A DNA stretch of 44,568 nt from RYN-428 sp035695715 (GTDB lineage Bacteria; Planctomycetota; Phycisphaerae; Tepidisphaerales; Tepidisphaeraceae), in the NCBI GenBank assembly GCA_035695715.1, contig DASRRM010000204.1, positions 1-44,568 of the forward strand, given 5' to 3'. The notes below the pieces were generated by a model. The model saw only the letters and a list, made by a program, of their open reading frames with translations. It was not told the DNA's origin and ran no database searches. A program made the translations under genes and the position numbers. Positions 9,165-17,466 of this stretch are shown here, piece by piece. Numbering within the stretch: position 1 is the stretch's first letter; the number at the start of each line of letters is the position of its first letter.

Positions 9165-9728
9165 ATGCGCGTGATGTCACGATGGCCCATCTTGAGATTA
9201 AGCGGTGCGCGCCCGGCGACACTGGTTCTTCTGGTTGCGACCGGTTTGTGCGGATGCACTTCATGGCAAACGCAGGCGGCGCAGGAAATCGCCGCCGATC
9301 ACCGCATTCCAACGCCGCGCCCGATGGAACTGGAACCGGGAACACCGCAAGCCGCCTGGCGAGCGCTGATGGTTGCCATTATCGAATCTGACGAACGAGC
9401 GGTCTGTCGTCTTGCCATCGCCCGGCCGCACATGCAGGTTTTGTGGGAGGACAGAGGCGCATTTTGGGGATCAGGCCCCGCCGAACGCGGGAGACTCATC
9501 GCCTGGATTTGGGAGGTTCCCGTCCATCCTCTTCATATCGGTGAAACCTACACCCTTGGATCTGCCAATGCCCCTGCAACCCGCACGGTATCTTTCAATG
9601 AGGTGGACGGGAGTCACGCCCTGTTGCGCTGCGGCAGCTCAACGGTGTTCACAGCCCGCAAAATCGACGGCGCGTGGCGGATCGATCCGACTTCCATGAT
9701 TGGTCTTCTACGGCATACCCTTTCATAA
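9165..9728 (+). CDS. Hypothetical lipoprotein
   Basis: A 187-residue protein whose hydrophobic N-terminus ends in a lipobox-like LCGC, so it is probably lipid-anchored after cleavage before the cysteine near residue 31. The mature part begins with a helical AAWRALMVAIIESDERAVCRLA and ends with VFTARKIDGAWRIDP, a layout reminiscent of NTF2-like/SnoaL-type small domains; that resemblance is inference. It starts six bases after the DUF1552 stop and is probably in the same transcript. GTG 9171 and ATG 9174 are alternative starts. Confidence 0.75.
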   Translation: MRVMSRWPILRLSGARPATLVLLVATGLCGCTSWQTQAAQEIAADHRIPTPRPMELEPGTPQAAWRALMVAIIESDERAVCRLAIARPHMQVLWEDRGAFWGSGPAERGRLIAWIWEVPVHPLHIGETYTLGSANAPATRTVSFNEVDGSHALLRCGSSTVFTARKIDGAWRIDPTSMIGLLRHTLS

Positions 9729-9773
9729 ACGCCCTTGCCAAGGGATTGATCGCAGCACCTCGTGAAGATTTTC

Positions 9774-10544
9774 ATGCTCCCCGGAATCAAACAATTCGAC
9801 CTCACCGACCGCGTAGCGCTCATCACCGGCGGGTCCAAGGGCCTGGGCCTGGCGATGGCCGAGGGCCTGGCGTCGGCGGGCGCGAATGTTGTCATCGTCA
9901 GCCGCCATCTGGCCGAAGCCCAGGCCGCGGCGCAGGCAATTTCGCGCGACTACAAAACCCGGGCGATCGCGTGTGCGGCGGATGTGGTCAACCCACAGCA
10001 GGTCGACGCGGCAATTGCCGCCGCCGTCGAAGCCTTTGGCCGAATCGACATTCTCTTCAACAACGCCGGCATCAACATCCGCGGCCCGATCGAGTCGCTT
10101 TCGCACGAGCAGTTTTCGCAGGTGATGAATGTGAACGTGACCGGCGCATGGCTTTGCTGCCGGGCGGTAACGCCGCACATGAAGCGGCTTGGCCGCGGGC
10201 GAATCATCAACCTCGCCAGCACGCTTGGCCTGGTGGGCCTGGAAAACCGCACGCCATACGCTTCGAGCAAGGGCGCGGTGGTGCAGATGACGCGCACGCT
10301 GGCGCTGGAACTTGCGCCCAGTCAGATCACGGTAAACGCCATCTGCCCGGGACCCTTTCTCACCGAGATGAACGCGCCGATCGCCGGCACCGAGGCAGGC
10401 AACCGGGTAATCGCCGCGACGGCGCTGAAGCGCTGGGCCCGGCTGGAGGAAATCCAGGGCGCGGCCATTTTCCTGGCCAGCGACGCGGGGAGTTACGTCA
10501 CCGGAAGCATGCTGGTGGTGGATGGGGGATGGACGGCGCAATAG
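9774..10544 (+). CDS. Short-chain dehydrogenase/reductase (classical SDR)
   Basis: NAD(P)-dependent oxidoreductase of the classical SDR family, 256 residues. Visible landmarks are the cofactor-binding TGGSKGLG (18-25), NNAG (96-99), and the catalytic triad Ser149, Tyr162 and Lys166 (YASSK), with the PG motif (AICPGPFLTEM) after it. It is closest in appearance to gluconate 5-dehydrogenase/FabG-like enzymes, but substrate specificity cannot be read from sequence. The ATG at 9774 puts the usual short leader before the Rossmann fold; a GTG at 9762 in the same frame is possible. It ends only 13 bases from the convergent transglutaminase gene. Confidence 0.88.
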   Translation: MLPGIKQFDLTDRVALITGGSKGLGLAMAEGLASAGANVVIVSRHLAEAQAAAQAISRDYKTRAIACAADVVNPQQVDAAIAAAVEAFGRIDILFNNAGINIRGPIESLSHEQFSQVMNVNVTGAWLCCRAVTPHMKRLGRGRIINLASTLGLVGLENRTPYASSKGAVVQMTRTLALELAPSQITVNAICPGPFLTEMNAPIAGTEAGNRVIAATALKRWARLEEIQGAAIFLASDAGSYVTGSMLVVDGGWTAQ

Positions 10545-10557
10545 GGGTCATTTGCAA

Positions 10558-12624
10558 TCAATCCCCGCGCCGAATCACTTCCATCGAGCTTACCGGGCCC
10601 TCAATTCCCGATGAATTCCTCACCCGCATCTCAAGCCGATTCTCTCCCGCATGCAGCGCCCAATTGAACTGCGCATCGGCCGGTTTCCATCCCTTCCCGT
10701 CAATGTTGATCAGAAAAGTCTGGAAGAAAGGCGTGGCCGTCCCAAGCTGAATCTCCAATGTATTTTCCTGCCCGGCTCGTGCGCTGAAGACTGCCTGATT
10801 GATTGTCCAGTTCAAATCCGCGCGCCGGCTCACGAAATGCCGGTAGCTCCATTCCCGCGGCGTGGCCGCATCATGCCAGACATAATAATCCGGCCAGTCC
10901 CAGTGAAACCCCTGCTCGATCGGTACCGGTAACGGCTGGCCGAAAAAATTATTCCGCGGCATGTACCGCACGTTCAGCCATTTAATCCACGGCTCCCACT
11001 CCTTTGGCCCCGGATCGCCCGCGCGATAAACCGCCTCGGGCGCAAGCGATAATCCCCGGCACATGGCAATCCACGGCGAATGAGCCGGTGTCGTTGGATG
11101 ATTCTCAAATGTCGCAATCTTGCCATCGTAAAACGTCCGCAAAATGCGGTCGTGCAATTCCAGCATCGAGAGCGGCACATCATTGTTCAGCGTCGGGTCG
11201 ATGTAGTGAAGATCGCCCTCGGGGTCCATCAAAATCCATTTGTTAAACTGATTCGACCACACTTCGCACACTTCATGCCCGGACGGCAGCGTTCCCGGAT
11301 GCCCGCCGAAAACGTACCGGGTCTGATATCCCAGGCTGATGGCGCACTGCATGTAAGTGATGGCAAAATGCACGCAAAAGCCGTCCTTGTGGGTCAGGAT
11401 TTCGTCGGCATCCCACGCGGGAAACCAGCCGTCCGTCGGCGCGTGATATTTCCACTGTGAATGAACCCAATGGCGCAGCTTGACCAGCTTTTCCAATTCC
11501 GAATCGGAGCCGGACACGACTTCATCCAGATGGTATTTCGCACGGAGATTTGCAATGTGCGGATTGGCCGGGTCTTCGTACTGGAATGGAATCGACGTGT
11601 AACGGATTTCCGGATCGTTCGATGATTTGATGGATAGGTCCTTCGCCCATGCCGGTGGTGCTTCGCGATCGATCTCCGCCCGCAACGTCACGTTTCGCAG
11701 CGTCGGCGTGATCTTCGCATCGGCGGTGGTGAGAACGGCCTTCCACTGCACAAATCGAAGATGCGGCGCGATCGGGGCGGCCAGCGCCTGCCAATCGGTC
11801 CACTTGGCCTTTTCATAAACCGGCGTCGCGCCGGCGCGGACGAGGAATGAGATGCCCGTGGACGCCGGCGCATCGGCCTCACGCGTAATCGCCAGCGAGC
11901 GAATGGAAATCGGCGCAAGCGCCAGCGGCTCGGTATCATCGCGGCCCAGGTCGATGACCGGCGAAGCGAAGCTGCCGGTGGACGGATATTGCAGGAGGAA
12001 CAGGCGCACGAGCGCTTCGCCGTCGACGGCGTTCCAGGTTTTTCCGCCGTCACGGCTGGTGAAGCTGCGCGGCGGGCGATCCTTGCGATCGGGCGCATTT
12101 CGCAGAATATCCGCCCGCCGGGCAATTCGCATTTCATGCGGGGATTTCTCCGGGCAAGAAAGAATGATCTCGTTATCCCCCTCCTTCAAAAGCCCGGCAG
12201 GAATCAGCGGATATTTATCCTTACCGACGGCAACTTCTGTCCCATTAATCTTCACGCCCACGCCCGGCGTGGTATAGAGCCGAACTTCCTTCGCCCCCGG
12301 CCGGTCGATGTGCAGAATCTTCTTCAGCCGATTTGGCCCCTCGATTTTCACCACCGGCGAGCGTCCATTCTCCGGCAGAAAATCCGCATAAGGCCCAATG
12401 CCCGGCCCATCGTCCTCAATAAGCGTCGAATCATAAAGCGTCACCCCGCCGCCTGCTTCGGCGGGTTTCACACCGTCGATTTCCATCCCGCGTTCGAGTG
12501 CTTCGGAGGCATCGATGGAGATTTTGCGGGTGACAGATTCAGCCCGCGCGGTCCCAGCACTGCAGAACACCGATATGACAAAAAGGATTATCGTCGCGAT
12601 GGGTCGGCTGGCGTTTGGATACAT
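10558..12624 (-). CDS. Secreted transglutaminase-like protein
   Basis: A 688-residue exported protein with a transglutaminase/protease-fold domain near residues 380-480. The expected triad is present: Cys417 in DGFCVHF, His450 in SGHEV and Asp467 in LMDPEGD. Family members are cysteine amidases or proteases rather than strictly cross-linkers, so the reaction is open. The N-terminus (MYPNASRPIATIILFVISVFCSAGTARA) is a signal peptide. The first ~370 residues are beta-rich with Ig-like features, and the C-terminus has another beta-domain (IDGKGWKPADAQFNWALHAGENRLEMRV). I start at 12624 because this opens the signal peptide; the frame is open to 12669. Confidence 0.85.
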   Translation of the reverse strand: MYPNASRPIATIILFVISVFCSAGTARAESVTRKISIDASEALERGMEIDGVKPAEAGGGVTLYDSTLIEDDGPGIGPYADFLPENGRSPVVKIEGPNRLKKILHIDRPGAKEVRLYTTPGVGVKINGTEVAVGKDKYPLIPAGLLKEGDNEIILSCPEKSPHEMRIARRADILRNAPDRKDRPPRSFTSRDGGKTWNAVDGEALVRLFLLQYPSTGSFASPVIDLGRDDTEPLALAPISIRSLAITREADAPASTGISFLVRAGATPVYEKAKWTDWQALAAPIAPHLRFVQWKAVLTTADAKITPTLRNVTLRAEIDREAPPAWAKDLSIKSSNDPEIRYTSIPFQYEDPANPHIANLRAKYHLDEVVSGSDSELEKLVKLRHWVHSQWKYHAPTDGWFPAWDADEILTHKDGFCVHFAITYMQCAISLGYQTRYVFGGHPGTLPSGHEVCEVWSNQFNKWILMDPEGDLHYIDPTLNNDVPLSMLELHDRILRTFYDGKIATFENHPTTPAHSPWIAMCRGLSLAPEAVYRAGDPGPKEWEPWIKWLNVRYMPRNNFFGQPLPVPIEQGFHWDWPDYYVWHDAATPREWSYRHFVSRRADLNWTINQAVFSARAGQENTLEIQLGTATPFFQTFLINIDGKGWKPADAQFNWALHAGENRLEMRVRNSSGIEGPVSSMEVIRRGD

Positions 12625-12755
12625 GACAACTCCATAAATCCCCGCGTAGCGGTCGGGCCGAGGGCCCACTCCGATATAAGGTCATGGACACAGTCGGTCG
12701 CGGAATTGTACACCAAGCTCCGTCGGATAGGTCTGAATGGTCTTGCGCGATTCGT

Positions 12756-12862
12756 GTAGGGTCCGCACCGCGGACCATCACCTTTGCGACGCGAAACACG
12801 GTCCGCGGTGCGGAGCCTACGAAAATCCAAAGCGCCGCGGCGCGCAAGGTCATTCCGGTACA
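12756..12862. repeat. Paired-hairpin repeat, family C, copy 1
   Basis: The left half reads GTAG, stem GGTCCGC, loop ACC, stem GCGGACC; an inverted half ending in CCTAC follows at 12801-12820. A further GC-rich tail (AAGCGCCGCGGCGC) is shared with the second copy near 38.9 kb. It lies in the 389-base spacer between the transglutaminase gene and tRNA-Arg; 12863-13013 shows no feature I can name. Confidence 0.75.
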
Positions 12863-13013
12863 TGGCGCGCATTGAATAGCGCCGCGAAAACCCGGGGCGG
12901 CGCTTGCTCGTTGCACTCGCATACTTGCCCCGACGTGAAACGTCTTACCGAAGCTGGCGAGCACTCAAAGTTGCACGCGCCTGCATCACTCAGTAACTTG
13001 GCGCATCGCCTCC

Positions 13014-13088
13014 GCACCCGTAGCTCAATTGGATAGAGCGTTCGCCCTCGAAGCGGAAGGTTGCAGGTTCGACTCCTGTCCGGGTGCG
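13014..13088 (+). tRNA. tRNA-Arg (anticodon TCG)
   Basis: A cloverleaf can be drawn: acceptor GCACCCG with CGGGTGC, D stem GCTC/GAGC, anticodon stem TTCGC/GCGGA with loop CCTCGAA (anticodon TCG at 13048-13050), T arm GCAGG-TTCGACT-CCTG. CCA is not encoded. One extra base (13079 or 13080) sits between the T stem and the 3' acceptor strand, so a bulge is needed to close the acceptor. It may still function, or it may be degenerate or a sequence error. Confidence 0.88.
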
Positions 13089-13120
13089 ATTTTTCCGGGG
13101 GGAAGAGGAAGAAACGACAC

Positions 13121-13288
13121 ATGGGGATGGTGCTTGTTCTGATCGCCTTTCCCCTCACCTATATCCTTGTGAGCATCATCCTGATTCGACTTCTCGCAAT
13201 TCGTCAAAATCGGCGGCATATCGAAAGACGCGGCTTTGAAGTCATCCGCGATCATGCGCACAATAAGGAAAATGAGGAGGCTGAATGA
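13121..13288 (+). CDS. Small single-pass membrane protein
   Basis: A 55-residue protein, MGMVLVLIAF then a hydrophobic helix to about residue 27, followed by a basic and then acidic tail (HNKENEEAE). A GAAGAGGAA ribosome-binding site precedes the ATG at 13121. Its last codons overlap the start of the next gene (ATGA at 13285-13288) and supply that gene's GAGGAGG ribosome-binding site, so translation is coupled. No family is recognised. The coupling suggests co-production with the secreted hydrolase-like protein. Confidence 0.6.
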   Translation: MGMVLVLIAFPLTYILVSIILIRLLAIRQNRRHIERRGFEVIRDHAHNKENEEAE

Positions 13289-15828
13289 AATGCGTAATCT
13301 GCTGCATTGTCGCCGTGCTCACGTCCGCCGTGAGCTCCACCTTCGCTTCAGCGTCGGCGGCTGATGTCCCCACATTCCAACTGCGCGCACGCGTTGTTTC
13401 AATGGCGGACAAACCTCCGATCGATGCGAAATTCACGATTCGCCTCGGCAACCTTTCCGCCGAAACCAAAGGCGAATCCTGGTCAGACTGGCTCACCTTC
13501 GATCGCGCTCACGCCGCCTCGGCGGTGAAGGAATATCCGAATCTTTACCTGAAATCCCTGCCGCTGGTGATGCATTTGCAATTCTCCCCGGCGAGCGATC
13601 CGATGAAAATCCAGGTCGAGGCAAAGATCGATGAAAACAAGCAAACCGTGAAAATGGAGGCGGAGCTGTTCGGCCCGACGCTGGGGATTCTCGCGTGGCG
13701 CGATGCGGACAATCAGCCGCGTCTGGTAACGATGGCCGAATACAATCGGCGGTATTGGGCGGTGCTCAAGGGATTCGAGATTCCCGAAAATCGTCGGCCC
13801 AAACGCTTTCCCGTGGTCGATCGCTTTATCGGCGGGGACGATGATTACGCCGACTGGCGCGAGGGGATTGAGAATTTGTCGCGCGCGGGGTTCAGCGCGA
13901 TCCAGCTTGAGCCCAAGGCCGCCATCCGCAAGATTTTGATGCAAACGCCGGTGAAGAGGACGGCGTGGGCGGTTTATTCACCGCCGGGTTATGTGTTTGC
14001 CGAGGGCGATCCCAACTCGAAAACCGCGCCGCAGCCGCTGGATGAATGGGCCAGGCACGAGGCGAAGGCATTTTTCGATGCGGGGTATCAGGCAAAGGAT
14101 GTGGCGTTTTTTGCGATGGCTGATGAGCCGGGGTGGTATTACCCCGCGAGTTTCGCGTTGGCGCACAAACCCGCCGTGCTCGAGCGATTTCATGACTATC
14201 TGCGTATGCAGAATTTGAAGCCCGCCGATGTCGGAGCGGCGGATTGGGCAACCGTCAAACCGATCGGCCGAAGCCAGGCGAAAGACCTTCCCAGCAAGCG
14301 GCTGTTTTACTGGTCGACGCGGTTTTTCTCGTGGGACGCGGCCCGATATTCTGCTGATGCCACGCGGGCGATGGAGTCGGCGTTTTATCCGGGGATACCG
14401 TTGTCGACGAATTGGAATTTCTTCTCCGGCCGGCTTTATGTGCCGGGGCCGGTGGCGAATAACCCCGACAAGAAAAATCCCGACGCCGCCATGGGCGGGC
14501 ATGACTGGTTTGAGTTTGGAAAAATGCGCGGCTGCAACATGCTGTGGACGGAAGATTGGTTTGCCGACTCGCAGGCCTATCAATGGTCGTTCTATGCGTC
14601 GAAGCTGCGCTGCGCCGGCGCGAAATCGCAAATTCCCTTTGGCGGCTACGTCGTCCCCCGCGCCTCGGGCGACATGAAAGACGGCCTGGTGCAAAAGATG
14701 CTTTGCCTGGTCGGCAGCGGCGCTCAATGCGTAAACACGTACGTCTTCGGCCCGGAATACAATTTTCCGGGCAACTGCTATTCGGATAATCCGCAGTTGC
14801 TCCGCCAATTGGCCGAGGCTAACGCGATGATCGGGCAGGCCGAGGATTTTCTGATTGATGCCAAGCGTCCCGCGGCTCACGTGGCCATCCTGATGCCGCG
14901 AAGCGCCGAATTGTGGGATGCGAAGGATCAGGCAACGCCCAGCGCCATTCAGGATGCGACATCCAATCATTTGAATAACGACACGGTTGATTACATGGCC
15001 GAGGTGTTCGACGCCTATACCATGTTTCAGCACGCCAATGTGCCGGTGGATTTCGTCGATGAGGATGATCTGACGGCCAAAGGCTTAAAGCCTTACGATT
15101 TTCTGTATGTGACCGAGCCGAACGTGCCCGCCGAGGGGCAATCGGGGATTGTCGACTGGGTCAGCGCCGGCGGCCGATTGATTACGGTCACCGGAGCCGC
15201 CGCGCGCGACCGGTATGATGAGCCGTGCGATGTGCTGAGCAATTTCACCGGCTACGCCGAAACGGCGCGTCCGCCAATGCTTATCACCAATCTCCATTCG
15301 CTAAAGCCCTGGGAAAAGGTCAATAATGTTCCGGTTGTCGGCCCGCGGGGAAAGCTGCTTTCGGATAAGGTTGAAAAGCGCGCATCGTTCGGCGACGGGT
15401 CTCCCGCAGTCGTTCATGAGCCGGCGCTGCACGGCGCGGTCGATCATTTTCTGTTTATGCCCGGACTATCATACGTCCACGGCTCCACCCCGCTTGCCGG
15501 AAACTATCCGTCCCATTTTCCCGCGGAATTCCGCGAGTTGCTTTTGGAGTCGCTTATCCCCGATGTGCCTCGCGAGGGTAGGACCGATCACGATCTGGTG
15601 GAAACCCCGGTGCTTCTTTCCGAGCGCGGGGCGGCGGTGACGCTGCTGAATTGGAACGCGGGGCCGATCGAAAAATTGAAAGTGACGCTTGCTCTGCCGT
15701 TCGATGTGAAGGAAGTAACCAGCGTGCGGCGGGGGAAAATTCCGTTTGCGGTTGAGGGGAAGCACGTGGTTTTGTCGGTTGGGTTGGAGTCGAATGATAT
15801 TCTGCTGGTATCGAAGACCAGGAGGTAA
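13285..15828 (+). CDS. Secreted clan GH-A/GH42-like glycoside hydrolase
   Basis: An 847-residue protein with a signal peptide (MKCVICCIVAVLTSAVSSTFASASA). A beta-rich N-terminal domain is followed by a TIM-barrel-like region (about 170-500). Candidate catalytic acids are in FFAMADEPGWYY and MLWTEDWF, placed like the acid/base and nucleophile of beta-galactosidase-like enzymes. Residues 530-680 look like the Rossmann-type trimerisation/GATase-like domain of GH42 proteins (HVAILMPRSAELWD, DFLYVTEPNVP, WVSAGGRLITVTG). A small C-terminal beta-domain ends the protein. Overall similarity to well-characterised GH42 is weak, so substrate and even activity are inference. GAGGAGG lies four bases upstream of the ATG. 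Confidence 0.7.
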   Translation: MKCVICCIVAVLTSAVSSTFASASAADVPTFQLRARVVSMADKPPIDAKFTIRLGNLSAETKGESWSDWLTFDRAHAASAVKEYPNLYLKSLPLVMHLQFSPASDPMKIQVEAKIDENKQTVKMEAELFGPTLGILAWRDADNQPRLVTMAEYNRRYWAVLKGFEIPENRRPKRFPVVDRFIGGDDDYADWREGIENLSRAGFSAIQLEPKAAIRKILMQTPVKRTAWAVYSPPGYVFAEGDPNSKTAPQPLDEWARHEAKAFFDAGYQAKDVAFFAMADEPGWYYPASFALAHKPAVLERFHDYLRMQNLKPADVGAADWATVKPIGRSQAKDLPSKRLFYWSTRFFSWDAARYSADATRAMESAFYPGIPLSTNWNFFSGRLYVPGPVANNPDKKNPDAAMGGHDWFEFGKMRGCNMLWTEDWFADSQAYQWSFYASKLRCAGAKSQIPFGGYVVPRASGDMKDGLVQKMLCLVGSGAQCVNTYVFGPEYNFPGNCYSDNPQLLRQLAEANAMIGQAEDFLIDAKRPAAHVAILMPRSAELWDAKDQATPSAIQDATSNHLNNDTVDYMAEVFDAYTMFQHANVPVDFVDEDDLTAKGLKPYDFLYVTEPNVPAEGQSGIVDWVSAGGRLITVTGAAARDRYDEPCDVLSNFTGYAETARPPMLITNLHSLKPWEKVNNVPVVGPRGKLLSDKVEKRASFGDGSPAVVHEPALHGAVDHFLFMPGLSYVHGSTPLAGNYPSHFPAEFRELLLESLIPDVPREGRTDHDLVETPVLLSERGAAVTLLNWNAGPIEKLKVTLALPFDVKEVTSVRRGKIPFAVEGKHVVLSVGLESNDILLVSKTRR

Positions 15829-15894
15829 ACGAGTCGGACGAAATGCCGACAGCCCTTCAATACCGGCGCGGTAATGATCAATGGAACATAGAAG

Positions 15895-16533
15895 ATGGTT
15901 AACACCTCATACCCATGGCGCGACGGGCGATCGCTTTCCGACGTACTTGCCGACAGTCGCGGTTGGCTCTGCAAGCGACGAATAATCGAAGACGGGGGCG
16001 GCGCTTCTGAGTCGGCAATTGCCGCTGCTGAGGCGCGGCTGGGGCGGCCGCTGCCCGACGATATTCGCGAATTGCACCGGTGTTTCCGGTTCATGCGCAT
16101 CTTCTCCGCGGACGGCCCGGAAGACTTCGGCCTCTACTCAATTGAGCAGGATGAAATAAGTTGGGAACGTCCAACCGACGCGATCCCCGCCCAGGATTGG
16201 GAAAATGCCGAGGCGCTATTGATTGGTCAGAATCATTATGGTGATTCGCTGTTTTGGGTCACCGGCCACCGCACGCAGCCCGACGGGTGCATCGGCATCT
16301 GCGACCATGAGCTTGCAATCGGAAATCTGCAATTTGCGATCATGGCGCGATCGCTTGCCGAGTTCATTGCGAAGATCGTGATCGTCGGCGGATTAACCGG
16401 GGCGTTTGAATACGAGTTGGAGCTGGATGATGACTGGGAGCCTTTGGAGCAAAGACTCGGATTGGCTGCCTTAACGCTTATTTCAAACGAATATGACGAA
16501 CTGAATCCCTCGGCCCTGCAAGGACCTTCCTGA
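15895..16533 (+). CDS. SMI1/KNR4 (SUKH)-like protein
   Basis: A 212-residue cytoplasmic protein with the SUKH N-terminal signature: ESAIAAAEARLGRPLPDDIRELHRCF, followed by acidic and aromatic strands. SUKH proteins often act as immunity proteins to polymorphic toxins, but many are stand-alone with unknown roles. No toxin is adjacent here, so an immunity role is not supported. A short helical C-terminus ends the protein. The gene sits alone before the ABC exporter genes. Confidence 0.6.
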   Translation: MVNTSYPWRDGRSLSDVLADSRGWLCKRRIIEDGGGASESAIAAAEARLGRPLPDDIRELHRCFRFMRIFSADGPEDFGLYSIEQDEISWERPTDAIPAQDWENAEALLIGQNHYGDSLFWVTGHRTQPDGCIGICDHELAIGNLQFAIMARSLAEFIAKIVIVGGLTGAFEYELELDDDWEPLEQRLGLAALTLISNEYDELNPSALQGPS

Positions 16534-16650
16534 CACGTTCGGTCTCTCGCAAGTTGCATTCCCATGTCCCTTCGCCGATATTTCCCATTACGAATTTCAG
16601 CTTGCTCACCGTGAGCAGCCGGTGGTTTCCTGTCAGGGTTGTTCCTGCCG

Positions 16651-17466
16651 ATGACGCTTGTTCTCTGGAAATACAGACGATTCATTCTGGCCAATGCCCT
16701 GGCCGATCTGCGGCACCGTTATAGCGGGTCGGTGGCGGGGTATCTTTGGAATGTGTTTGTCCCGCTGGCGCAGCTGGCCGTCTTCGCGGTCATCTTTGGA
16801 ATTCTCTTCGGACGCGGAGACGATGATCTGCTCCCCGGTAATCCGAAGTTTCCTTTTATCCTGTTTCTCTGTTCAGGACTGCTGGCGTGGAATGCCTTTG
16901 CCGACACGCTGGTGCGGGCGTCGGCATCGCTGGTTGGGAATGCCGGCTACCTGAAAAAACTTCCCATTCCCGACCAGATTTTCGTCGCCCAGGAAGCACT
17001 TTCCGGGTTCTTCACCGCCGTCATCTCCATCTCGATCTTCATCCTGTTTGCCGTCTTCCTCTCGCATTACAGCCCGTGTTGGCAATGGCTTCAGGCCATT
17101 CCCCTGCTTATCTTATTCGTCGGCTTTGCTTACGGGCTTGGGCTGATGCTGGCATGCTTTAATGTCTTCTTTCGCGATGTGCAGCCTTTTGTGAACGTGG
17201 TGGTTTTGTTGTGGATGTGGCTGACGCCGGTGGTTTACAAAGAAAGCATGTTCACCGATAAGACCAGCCCCCATCCGATCGCGATCCGGCTGATTCACTT
17301 CAACCCCGCCTATCACTATATCCGCGGGTTCCACGAAAGCCTCTGGCATAAGCATTGGATCGCGGCCTCGACCTGGTACGCGTGCATCGGCATCACGCTG
17401 GGATTTATCCTGATCGGCACGGCGGTATTGCGAAAACTTCGCGCGGAGATTCGAGACGTCCTATGA
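16651..17466 (+). CDS. ABC-2 type permease for surface polysaccharide export (Wzm-like)
   Basis: Membrane subunit of an ABC exporter that moves undecaprenyl-linked polysaccharide or another glycoconjugate across the inner membrane. The 271-residue protein has an amphipathic N-terminus (LRHRYSGSVAGYLW, the typical ABC-2 motif) and six predicted helices, including AVFAVIFGILFG, FILFLCSGLLAWNAF and LWMWLTPVVYK. The ATG at 16651 is preferred to a TTG at 16639. Its stop overlaps the start of the ATPase gene (ATGA), the normal arrangement for Wzm/Wzt pairs. Confidence 0.9.
   Translation: MTLVLWKYRRFILANALADLRHRYSGSVAGYLWNVFVPLAQLAVFAVIFGILFGRGDDDLLPGNPKFPFILFLCSGLLAWNAFADTLVRASASLVGNAGYLKKLPIPDQIFVAQEALSGFFTAVISISIFILFAVFLSHYSPCWQWLQAIPLLILFVGFAYGLGLMLACFNVFFRDVQPFVNVVVLLWMWLTPVVYKESMFTDKTSPHPIAIRLIHFNPAYHYIRGFHESLWHKHWIAASTWYACIGITLGFILIGTAVLRKLRAEIRDVL

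Noticed and set aside
15895..16533. Toxin-immunity system around the SUKH-like gene
   Set aside because: Neighbours are a glycoside hydrolase-like gene and an ABC exporter; no toxin domain or secretion signal of the relevant type is present.
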